Shown here piece after piece: positions 25,050-33,439 of a stretch of DNA of 64,000 bases (within the stretch, counting starts at the first letter, position 1; each line of letters opens with the position of its first letter). This DNA is from Papillibacter cinnamivorans DSM 12816 (lineage in GTDB: Bacteria > Bacillota > Clostridia > Oscillospirales > Oscillospiraceae). The translations under genes and the position numbers were made by a program. The notes beneath the pieces are model-generated. The model saw only the letters and a program-made list of their open reading frames with translations. It was not told the DNA's origin and made no database searches. The stretch spans positions 186,001 to 250,000 of the forward strand of contig NZ_FWXW01000002.1 of the NCBI RefSeq assembly GCF_900176335.1, read 5' to 3'.

Positions 25050-26420
25050 ATGGTGTTTAAGAAATTTACCAATGGATGCGTAAATTTGGTAAATAAATAT
25101 CTGCCGGATGCATTCCTGTTCGCCATCGTTTTGACAATTATTGTTTTCCTTGCCGGCATGGGAATTACCCAGCAGACCCCCATGGCTATGGTAAAGCATT
25201 GGGGCACCGGGTTCTGGTCTTTGCTTTCCTTCTCCATGCAGATGGTCCTGGTCCTTGTTCTCGGTACCGCCATGGCTAAAGCGCCGGTATTTGAGCGTCT
25301 TCTCACAGCCATCGCCATGAGCGCGAAAACCCCGGGCCGCGCCGTCGTGATCACCGCCGTCGTCGCCACCGTTGCCTGCTGGCTCAACTGGGGCTTCGGG
25401 CTGATCATCGGTGTTCTGATCGCGAAAGAAATGGCAAAGCGGGTTAAGGGCGTGGATTACCGGCTTCTCATCGCCACAGGATACGCCGGCATGATCGTGT
25501 GGCACGGCGGAATTTCCGGTTCGATTCCGCTGCAGATCGCCAGCGGTTCAGCGGAGAGTCTCGCGCAGCAGACCGCCGGGGCCCTTACGGCGCAGGTCCC
25601 GACTTCCGAAACAATCTTCGCTCCTTTCAATCTGATTATCTGCCTTTTGTTTTTGATCTTCCTTCCTTTGGTAGCCCATGCGATGATGCCCACAAAGGAA
25701 AATACCGTCACGGTGGATCCGCGGATTTTCGAAGAACCCCCCGCGCCTCCCGCCCACAAGTTTACGCCGGCGGAGAATTTCGAGCGCAACAGAGTAATGT
25801 GGATTATTACGCTCGCTCTGGGTTACATATACATCGTTTATAATCTGGTAACCACAAACTTCAATCTCGGTCTGAACATCGTCAACATGATTTTCCTCTT
25901 CGTCGGCCTGACCCTTCACGGGAACCTGCGGCGGTACATCGACGCACTGATGGCTTCCGCTTCCACGGCAGGCGGAATCATCCTGCAGTTCCCCTTCTAC
26001 GCCGGCATCATGGGCATGATGACGGGAGTCAGCGCAGCCACGGGCACTTCTCTCGCCCAGGTGATCTCCAACGCCTTCGTCAGTATAGCGACGCCTGTCA
26101 CCTTCCCGCTGTTCACCTACCTGAGCGCGGGCATCGTAAACCTCTTTGTCCCGTCCGGCGGCGGCCAATGGGCGGTCCAGGGCCCGATTATGATGCCGGC
26201 CGGCGTTGCCCTTGGAGTCAAGCCGGCGGTCACGGCCATGGGCATCGCCTGGGGCGATGCCTGGACCAATATGATTCAGCCTTTCTGGGCTCTTCCCGCT
26301 CTGGGCATCGCGGGACTGAGCGCAAGGGACATCATGGGCTACTGCGTAATCGTTCTCATCATGGGCGGCATCATCACCTCCGCCGTTTTTCTTCTCTTCG
26401 GCGGCATGGGCTGGTTCTGA
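25050..26420 (+). CDS. Short-chain fatty acid transporter, AtoE family
   Basis: This is a 456-residue inner-membrane permease of the AtoE type, expected to import acetoacetate, butyrate or similar short acids. Around ten to twelve hydrophobic segments are visible. Conserved stretches include LNWGFGLIIG, IVWHGGISGSIPL, and FVPSGGGQWAVQGPIMMPA near residue 370. The ATG at 25050 has GAAGGA upstream. It is monocistronic between a long leader and a terminator. No CoA-transferase gene is adjacent. Confidence 0.9.
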   Translation: MVFKKFTNGCVNLVNKYLPDAFLFAIVLTIIVFLAGMGITQQTPMAMVKHWGTGFWSLLSFSMQMVLVLVLGTAMAKAPVFERLLTAIAMSAKTPGRAVVITAVVATVACWLNWGFGLIIGVLIAKEMAKRVKGVDYRLLIATGYAGMIVWHGGISGSIPLQIASGSAESLAQQTAGALTAQVPTSETIFAPFNLIICLLFLIFLPLVAHAMMPTKENTVTVDPRIFEEPPAPPAHKFTPAENFERNRVMWIITLALGYIYIVYNLVTTNFNLGLNIVNMIFLFVGLTLHGNLRRYIDALMASASTAGGIILQFPFYAGIMGMMTGVSAATGTSLAQVISNAFVSIATPVTFPLFTYLSAGIVNLFVPSGGGQWAVQGPIMMPAGVALGVKPAVTAMGIAWGDAWTNMIQPFWALPALGIAGLSARDIMGYCVIVLIMGGIITSAVFLLFGGMGWF

Positions 26421-26580
26421 TCCTCGTCTTCCCGCTAAAAACACTTGTGCATAGAATAAAACATCTTATCGTCTCAGACATAGGAGCCGTCACCGGGAAG
26501 CAAAGCGGCCTAACCGGCTGTTTTGCTTCCCTTTCCCGCCTGTTTCGCAACCGCCTGTCCTCCCCGTATCTGATAAATAA

Positions 26581-26613
26581 TAAAATCCCTGTTTTCTAAA
26601 AGAAAACAGGGAT
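26581..26613. terminator. Bidirectional terminator, first copy of a 33-bp repeat
   Basis: ATCCCTGTTTTC pairs with GAAAACAGGGAT. The 33-nt unit is repeated exactly at 26817-26849. It probably ends the permease transcript. Confidence 0.7.
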
Positions 26614-26816
26614 CAGCCTGTAGAAAAAGCCTCGCAGAGTTTCGCCGCCGGAGCGGCGAAAAAAAATCAGATCATTTTCGGGCGCGGCGTGCACGTGCCC
26701 GAAAATACTTCTCAGGCTGCAAGCGTCAAACCGTCCCCGCCTGCGGCGGACGGCGAGGCGCGCGGCAGGCTGCAAGCCTTTTTGCCGAAAAAGGCGTTCC
26801 GCCTTTTTCGGCAAGC
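26614..26816. repeat. Multi-hairpin element between duplicated terminators
   Basis: This 203-bp segment holds at least four hairpins. These are TTTCGCCG/CGGCGAAA, ATTTTCGGGC/GCCCGAAAAT, CCGTCC/GGACGG, and a 15-bp TTGCCGAAAAAGGCG arm with its complement. A minus-strand open frame (72 codons) spans it but looks like repeat-derived text. A diverged relative may lie at about 23105-23150, sharing GCAGAG-TTTCGCCG and the following A-run. No transposase is present. Confidence 0.6.
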
Positions 26817-26849
26817 TAAAATCCCTGTTTTCTAAAAGAAAACAGGGAT
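26817..26849. terminator. guaB terminator, second copy of the 33-bp repeat
   Basis: Identical to 26581-26613. On the minus strand it lies 15 nt past the guaB stop and is followed by TTTTAG, so it probably ends guaB. Confidence 0.75.
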
Positions 26850-26864
26850 TTTATTATCGTTGTT

Positions 26865-28403
<1,539 letters not shown>

Positions 28404-28408
28404 CTATT

Positions 28409-28867
28409 TTACTCTGCGGCGCCCACCGTGTCAACCTCCGAAATCGGATTTCCCTCCTCGAATATTTTCCTGCTGATGGAGGTGAACATGTCCTCGGCCA
28501 TCGTGTAAACCTGCTTCAGTCGGACCGGATTAAAAGGAGTGGGAACGTCGGTGGGATACCGGGTCTCGATATAAAACCGGTTCAGAGCCGCGCTCTCGTC
28601 CATATACTCCGTAAAGCCCTCGTCCTGCCTGGCCGCCTGCCTGCACAGATAGGTCAGGTTATGCCCGTCGAAATGCCTGCCGGTGGTAAACAGGAGATAC
28701 CCCTTCAGCGCCTTTTCGATGGCCTGCTGGCAGTGAAAGGCCGCGTTCCTCCAGTCCCCGTCGTAAGCCATGAGGATTCGGGCGGAATGCAGGTCTGACT
28801 GGGCTCTGTCCAGCCATGCGTAATAGCGCTTGCTGTCGCTGCGTCCTCCGGAATTCCGATACGACAT
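28409..28867 (-). CDS. HEPN-domain protein
   Basis: This is a 152-residue helical protein of the PF05168-type HEPN family. The markers are WLDRAQSDLHSARIL near the N-terminus, FHCQQAIEKALKGYLL in the second helix, HNLTYLC, and FYIETRYPTD. HEPN proteins often act with a nucleotidyltransferase partner, in toxin-antitoxin pairs or stress systems. The partner gene ends at 28868, directly abutting this start. The Rx4-6H RNase motif of the toxic HEPN class is not evident in the last helices. guaB follows after 71 nt. Confidence 0.85.
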   Translation of the reverse strand: MSYRNSGGRSDSKRYYAWLDRAQSDLHSARILMAYDGDWRNAAFHCQQAIEKALKGYLLFTTGRHFDGHNLTYLCRQAARQDEGFTEYMDESAALNRFYIETRYPTDVPTPFNPVRLKQVYTMAEDMFTSISRKIFEEGNPISEVDTVGAAE

Positions 28868-29203
28868 CTAGTCCTCCTTCCCCGCTTCGGAAGGCCGGGC
28901 CTCCGAAGCGTCGTAGAGGATGGTTCCCCTTTCCAGGATCCGCGAGGCATAGCTCTGGGGATCTTCCAGGAGGCACTCCCATTCGTCGGGCGTATAAACA
29001 ATGATGTCGAAGGAGACCTCGCTGTCGATTTTCAGGTACAGCTTTTTTTCGACGGCCTGCTTATCCGCGGTGTCCAGCACCAGGCAGAATTTGGCCTCCC
29101 CCGTTTTTCCGGAGGAAACCACCTTTTTTTCCCCGTACAGGATGATCTTTTCCGGGTGGCTGATAGCAATGATTTCATCCCGGATCCGCACGAGTTCGTT
29201 CAT
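28868..29203 (-). CDS. MNT-like nucleotidyltransferase with degenerate active site
   Basis: This is a 111-residue protein with the minimal-nucleotidyltransferase layout. It has a hydrophobic beta strand leading to LYGEKKV where a GSxxxG motif is expected, then KFCLVLD where SDxDL is expected. A final acidic strand VSFDIIVY keeps one Asp. Loss of the GS and DxD residues suggests it cannot transfer nucleotides. Pairing with HEPN is conserved. The start at 29203 follows AAAGGAG. Confidence 0.75.
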   Translation of the reverse strand: MNELVRIRDEIIAISHPEKIILYGEKKVVSSGKTGEAKFCLVLDTADKQAVEKKLYLKIDSEVSFDIIVYTPDEWECLLEDPQSYASRILERGTILYDASEARPSEAGKED

Positions 29204-29251
29204 CGCCTTTCTCCTTTCAGCGTCCCGCTAAACGTATCATTTTGATCCCTT

Positions 29252-29989
29252 CTAAGCCATCTTATCCAGCGTTAAGCTGCCCTCGAACCGCGCTTTGCCT
29301 TCCGCATCTGCGCCTTTAACAAACCATTGGTTTACCAGGCTCGCCATGTCCAGTCCGATCTTCTCCCCGGGCCTGCACTCTGCCAGATAGCCGATCTGCA
29401 TGCTCTTGGGGTACACGCCCTCCTGCTGATCCAAAGCGATCGTGTCGCACAGGATATCGGCGTATCTCGCGTTGTTTACGTGGCCGTTGATATCCGCGTC
29501 GCTGTATACCATGGTCCGGACCCCGGCGGCCGCCAGTTCTCCCGGCATTCTCAGCCGCGGAAGGGCCGTCTGCTTCCCGTCTGTAACCGCCGTCTGTTCC
29601 GTTGCGGGCAGTACCGAGCCGATCCGCAGCAGCGAATGGGTAACGGCATCGGCCACCACCCAAAGGCTCACCGCCTCCCCCACGGTCTCTCCCTCCGCCT
29701 CAATGGAAAAATCCCGGTACATGCTGGCTCCCCCGGCCCTTCTGTGCCAGGTCCGGATTTTCAGCGTCTCTCCTCCCCGGATGGGCCGGATGAGCTCATA
29801 GCGGATGCGCACCAGCATCCAGATGGCGTTGTGTCTTTCGATGAGTTCCTCCCGGGATATGCCCAGGGCGACGGAGTGCTCCCCCGCGGCCTCCTGAAAA
29901 AAGCGCAGCAGTGCCGAAGGCCGGCACAGGTCGAACAGGTCGGTCTCCCCGGACGCCACCGTGTAGACCGATTCGTAAATACTTCCCAT
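29252..29989 (-). CDS. Acyl-ACP thioesterase
   Basis: This is a 245-residue double-hotdog enzyme of the bacterial FatA/FatB-like family that releases free fatty acids from acyl-ACP. The catalytic region DADINGHVNNARYADIL (about residues 165-181) carries the Asn-His pair, and the N-terminal hotdog has ERHNAIWMLVRIRYELIRP. The ATG at 29989 has AAAGGAG at good spacing; the earlier in-frame ATG at 30031 sits inside a palindrome. The transcript begins near a 35-bp palindrome that could be an operator. Confidence 0.9.
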   Translation of the reverse strand: MGSIYESVYTVASGETDLFDLCRPSALLRFFQEAAGEHSVALGISREELIERHNAIWMLVRIRYELIRPIRGGETLKIRTWHRRAGGASMYRDFSIEAEGETVGEAVSLWVVADAVTHSLLRIGSVLPATEQTAVTDGKQTALPRLRMPGELAAAGVRTMVYSDADINGHVNNARYADILCDTIALDQQEGVYPKSMQIGYLAECRPGEKIGLDMASLVNQWFVKGADAEGKARFEGSLTLDKMA

Positions 29990-30009
29990 AGTATGTTCTC
30001 CTTTGGTGT

Positions 30010-30044
30010 AATAACAAACTTCATGCAGCATGAAGTTTGTTATT
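30010..30044. promoter_or_regulatory. 35-bp perfect palindrome upstream of the thioesterase
   Basis: The 17-nt arms at 30010-30026 and 30028-30044 are exact reverse complements around one central A. It ends about 20 nt before the thioesterase start. One base is too short for an RNA loop, so a DNA operator for a dimeric regulator is more likely than a terminator. A second, bulged dyad (TGGCC...GGCCA) lies at 30045-30078. Confidence 0.6.
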
Positions 30045-30139
30045 GTGGCCGTATGGGGGCTAAAGCGCCCATGGCCATAAATGAATTGTTTATGTTGTTA
30101 TCCCTCTTTCAACGGGATTGCAGCGTAAATCCCCTGCCT

Positions 30140-30748
30140 TTATGATTTGCCGGCGGCTCCCCGGATGGTGATGCGGTCCAGACAGCACAGGCTGTCCAGA
30201 TCCTCGTCCGTCGCGGCGGGAATGCGGAGCTTCGCGCCGCATTCCCCGCAGGTAAGCTCCACCGAGCCGTATAAAACGCGCATTCCCCACTTGCGGGAAC
30301 CGCAGGTGCAGGAAATTTTGTTCCGGGCGGCGATCTCCCGCAGCTCCGAGAGGACCTCGTGCATGACGGTTTCGTTCAGGAAGGTCCCTTCTGCGGACTC
30401 GTCCAGCATTTCTCCCGCCTGCCGGAGCCGCTGCGCTGCGGCCTTTGCGGCGGTCTCCTCCGTCAGGTAGCAGCACTCCGCGCCGGTCTTCGGGCAGGAG
30501 AGCACCAGCGTTTTTTTGCCGAGAAGGCTCCCCGCCGGGATCTCGGCCCTGTGCTCCCCGCCGCAGAAGGCGCAGGGCACCCGCAGCAAAAACTTTCCGG
30601 CCGCCTCCTCGACGATGGAAAGGCTCGAGTCCTTGCAGGAACAGGCAATACTCTGAGGCCCCGCCTGCAGCGCGAACGCGGTGCGGGATTCCGTCACCGG
30701 CTGCCTGCACACCGGGCAGAGATAGACGATGGTCTTCGCGTCTTCCAT
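30140..30748 (-). CDS. Zinc-ribbon-rich protein of unknown function
   Basis: This is a 202-residue, probably cytoplasmic protein. Cysteine pairs are spread along it: CPVC (11-14), CSC (36-38), CAFC (about 59-62), CTCG, and CGEC near the C-terminus. A helical acidic middle (EETAAKAAAQRLRQAGEMLDESAEG) separates the two cysteine-rich halves. The pattern suggests two zinc ribbons joined by a coil; it resembles CpXC-type proteins, but I cannot assign a family firmly. The glycosylase gene lies upstream on the same strand (46-nt gap). Confidence 0.7.
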   Translation of the reverse strand: MEDAKTIVYLCPVCRQPVTESRTAFALQAGPQSIACSCKDSSLSIVEEAAGKFLLRVPCAFCGGEHRAEIPAGSLLGKKTLVLSCPKTGAECCYLTEETAAKAAAQRLRQAGEMLDESAEGTFLNETVMHEVLSELREIAARNKISCTCGSRKWGMRVLYGSVELTCGECGAKLRIPAATDEDLDSLCCLDRITIRGAAGKS

Positions 30749-30794
30749 GATCTCCTCCGTTTATCCTTCCGGATGGACGGCCGGGCTGCGGCGG

Positions 30795-31643
30795 TCATCC
30801 CGCGCATTCCTTCCCGGCGCCCCCGGACCTCTCGTAAAAAAATATGTACTGCTGGGCGATCCCTGCGTTTTCCCCGAAGGCGGAGGGGTCGAACCGATCT
30901 CCTTGGCGCTCCATCGCCCGCCTGACCCAGACGTCCACCGGAAAGGCATCCGTCCGTCCCATACCGAAGAGGAGCACGCAGTCGGCCACCTTACGCCCCA
31001 CTCCCGGCAGGCTTGCCAGCGCCCGGCGGGCCTCCTCCGTGGATACTCCGGCCAGGGCCTCAAAATTGAGGCTGCCATCGGTTACGGCCCGGGCGGCAGA
31101 CAGGATATAAGGCGCCCGGTATCCGCTGCGCAGCACCTCCAGATCGCCAAGCGAAAGCTCCGCGACCCGTTCAGCTTTTGGAAATGTATAGACTATACGG
31201 TTCTCAAATTCAATCGGCTCTCCGTAAGTGCTGCAAAGAGTCTCCACAATTTGCCGGATCCGGGGGATGTGGTTGCACTGGGAAAAGAGGAAGGAACACA
31301 GCGCCTCCCATGGCTCCTGGCGGAGAATGCGGATTCCCGCGCCGTATTCCGCCGCCGCGTGCATCCTGGGGTCTTGGGAAATTTCCCACCGTACGCTGCC
31401 GTAATCCCGCTCAAGGTCGAAATACGGAAACCACACGGCCTCAAACTCCGCCCGTCCGCCGCTGAACAGGATCTTGTCCCCTTCCCGCCGGACCCGGGCC
31501 GCCTTTTCCATGGCCACTCCCAAAAAGCTGCCGTCGGCCTGCCGCCTCCAGCGGAAACACTGCCCGCATTCAAATATTTTTTCCGGGTCAAAGTCGGAAA
31601 CACCCGTGATTTCCACCCGGCCGTCTGCTTCGGTAACGCGCAT
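30795..31643 (-). CDS. 8-oxoguanine DNA glycosylase (OGG type)
   Basis: This is a 282-residue base-excision repair enzyme with an N-terminal OGG domain (ECGQCFRWRR) and a helix-hairpin-helix GPD core. The hairpin LPGVGRKVADCVLLFG carries the catalytic Lys, and the catalytic Asp is in DAFPVDVWV. SFLFSQCNHIPRIRQIVE marks the substrate pocket helix. The ATG at 31643 has GGGGAGG at 5 nt; an earlier GTG start would lose that site. It should remove oxidised guanine from DNA. Confidence 0.93.
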   Translation of the reverse strand: MRVTEADGRVEITGVSDFDPEKIFECGQCFRWRRQADGSFLGVAMEKAARVRREGDKILFSGGRAEFEAVWFPYFDLERDYGSVRWEISQDPRMHAAAEYGAGIRILRQEPWEALCSFLFSQCNHIPRIRQIVETLCSTYGEPIEFENRIVYTFPKAERVAELSLGDLEVLRSGYRAPYILSAARAVTDGSLNFEALAGVSTEEARRALASLPGVGRKVADCVLLFGMGRTDAFPVDVWVRRAMERQGDRFDPSAFGENAGIAQQYIFFYERSGGAGKECAG

Positions 31644-31752
31644 CTGATCCTCCCCGGTCCCGAATCGCACCTTCAGAGTGACGCCGTCCGGTTTCTGTTA
31701 ATTGTACTATTATACCCTTTCCGCTTATCTGGCGCAACCTTTGAAATCGGAC

Positions 31753-31781
31753 TCATATTTTGAAAATTTTCGTTTACACTA
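31753..31781 (+). promoter_or_regulatory. Possible sigma-G-type promoter before spoVAD
   Basis: TCATA (31753-31757) and TACACTA (31775-31781) resemble the sigma-G -35 and -10 elements with 17-nt spacing. The match is partial (4 of 5 and 5 of 7). The forespore role of spoVAD makes it plausible. Confidence 0.35.
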
Positions 31782-31865
31782 ACGGAAGCGGCGGACGGAT
31801 ACGGTTCTTCCGCGCCGCCGCGTTCTGCAGCATGTGCAAGAGCCCCGCCCCAAGGAGGTATTTAT

Positions 31866-32885
31866 TTGGATTCAAAACGCGTGGGAAAACGCACCGTGCG
31901 CTTTTCCAGCCCCCCTTCCATTGCCGGAGAGGCCTGCGTGGTGGGCAGAAAAGAGGGGGACGGACCTCTTGCCGCCACCTTCGACTACATCAGCCAGGAC
32001 CCCACCTTTGGGGAGACATCCTGGGAAAAGGCGGAGTCCCGGATGCAGAAGGACGCCCTGAACCGGGCTCTGGACAAAGCGGGCATTCCGGCCTCTTCCC
32101 TGGAATACATTTTCGCCGGGGATCTGCTGAACCAGTGCATCGGGACCTCCTTCGGGCTCCGGGAATTCGGCGTACCCTTTTACGGGCTGTACGGCGCCTG
32201 CTCCACCATGGCCGAGAGCCTTTCCCTGGCCGCCATGGCCGTGGACGGCGGCTTTGCCTCCTGGGCGGCGGCCCTCACCTCGTCCCATTTCTGTTCCGCC
32301 GAGCGCCAGTACCGCACCCCTCTGGAATACGGAGGCCAGCGCACCCCCACCGCCCAGTGGACGGTCACCGGCTCCGGGGCCTGCATTCTGACCCGGGACG
32401 GACCCGGACCCTATATCACCCACGCCACCGCCGGAAAAATCGTGGACAAGGGCATAAAGGATGCCGCCAACATGGGCGCTGCCATGGCTCCCGCGGCTTA
32501 CGAAACTTTGGTTTCTTTTTTTACCGATACAAACACCACTCCTCGCCAGTATGACCTTATCGTCACCGGCGACCTGGGCCTTTTAGGAAAGGAAATCGTT
32601 ACGGACTTTTTCGCAAAAGACGGGCTGGACGTCTCCGCGAATTATACCGACTGCGGCGTTTTGATCTACGACATCGAAAAACAGGATATGCACATGGGAG
32701 CCTCCGGCTGCGGTTGCTCCGCGGTGGTCCTTGCCGGACACCTGCTCTCCGGTCTCCGGGAAGGCCGCTACGGGAAAATCCTCTTTGCCGGCACCGGCGC
32801 TCTCCTCTCCCCCGTCTCCACCCAGCAGGGGGAGAGCATTCCCTCCGTCTGCCATCTGGTCTGCATATCCAACGGGAAGGACTGA
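31866..32885 (+). CDS. spoVAD: Stage V sporulation protein AD
   Basis: This is a 339-residue thiolase-fold protein of the SpoVA apparatus that moves dipicolinic acid into the forespore and out at germination. Matching text includes LEYIFAGDLLNQC, YGLYGACSTMAESL, GQRTPTAQWTVTGSGA and GASGCGCSAVV. TTG start after AAGGAGG. spoVAE follows at 7 nt. I see no spoVAC upstream, where it usually sits; the neighbour there is the OGG gene. Confidence 0.95.
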   Translation: MDSKRVGKRTVRFSSPPSIAGEACVVGRKEGDGPLAATFDYISQDPTFGETSWEKAESRMQKDALNRALDKAGIPASSLEYIFAGDLLNQCIGTSFGLREFGVPFYGLYGACSTMAESLSLAAMAVDGGFASWAAALTSSHFCSAERQYRTPLEYGGQRTPTAQWTVTGSGACILTRDGPGPYITHATAGKIVDKGIKDAANMGAAMAPAAYETLVSFFTDTNTTPRQYDLIVTGDLGLLGKEIVTDFFAKDGLDVSANYTDCGVLIYDIEKQDMHMGASGCGCSAVVLAGHLLSGLREGRYGKILFAGTGALLSPVSTQQGESIPSVCHLVCISNGKD

Positions 32886-32892
32886 AAACCAC

Positions 32893-33249
32893 TTGGAGTA
32901 TCTTAACGCCTTTCTCTGCGGCGGTCTTTTATGCGCCGTCGGTCAGATCCTCATCGATAAAACCAAGCTGTCGCCGGCCCGGATTCTGGTCTCCTATGTG
33001 GTGGCCGGCGTGGTGCTGGGCGCTGTGGGACTGTATCAGCCATTGGTGGAATGGGGTGGTGCCGGAGCCACCGTGCCACTCACCGGCTTCGGCTACAATC
33101 TCGCCAAGGGGGTCGGCGAGGCGGTGGCGGAGAAGGGCTTTCTGGGCGCTTTGTCCGGTGGTGTCAAAGCCGCTGCCGCCGGGATTTCCGCCGCCGTATT
33201 TTTTGGATATCTCGTGGCCCTGGTCTTCAAACCGGGAGACAAGAACTGA
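32893..33249 (+). CDS. spoVAE: Stage V sporulation protein AE
   Basis: This is a 118-residue inner-membrane component of the SpoVA channel. About four hydrophobic helices are visible, with the family motifs GGLLCAVGQILIDKTKLSPARILVS and GFGYNLAKGVGEAV. The TTG at 32893 opens the conserved part; a longer in-frame extension overlaps spoVAD and is not coding-like. Translation is likely coupled to spoVAD. Confidence 0.92.
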   Translation: MEYLNAFLCGGLLCAVGQILIDKTKLSPARILVSYVVAGVVLGAVGLYQPLVEWGGAGATVPLTGFGYNLAKGVGEAVAEKGFLGALSGGVKAAAAGISAAVFFGYLVALVFKPGDKN

Positions 33250-33360
33250 CCTTTCCGAAAGACACGAACCGGTTCTTTCCATTTTTATAAAACCAGGCTG
33301 CATTTCAAACGTTTTCATCTTACGGGCCCGTATTTTCCTCTCTTTCCTTTCTGCCGCCTC

Positions 33361-33419
33361 TTGACACCCGCAGCCGGAGAATATATAATACCAATAAGAT
33401 ACCCCACGGGGGTGGGGTA
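33361..33419 (+). promoter_or_regulatory. copA promoter with CsoR-type operator
   Basis: TTGACA (33361-33366) and TATAAT (33384-33389) at 17-nt spacing form a consensus promoter. Just downstream, TACCCCAC-GGGG-GTGGGGTA (33400-33419) matches the GC-rich pseudo-palindrome bound by CsoR repressors. The csoR gene is the last gene of the unit, so the loop is autoregulatory. Copper should relieve repression. Confidence 0.88.
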
Positions 33420-33439
33420 ATAGAAAGGAGGCGTTGGAG

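Noticed and set aside
26596-26814. A 72-codon minus-strand gene in the hairpin element
   Set aside because: The frame runs through four hairpins and lacks a ribosome site; the text looks repeat-derived.
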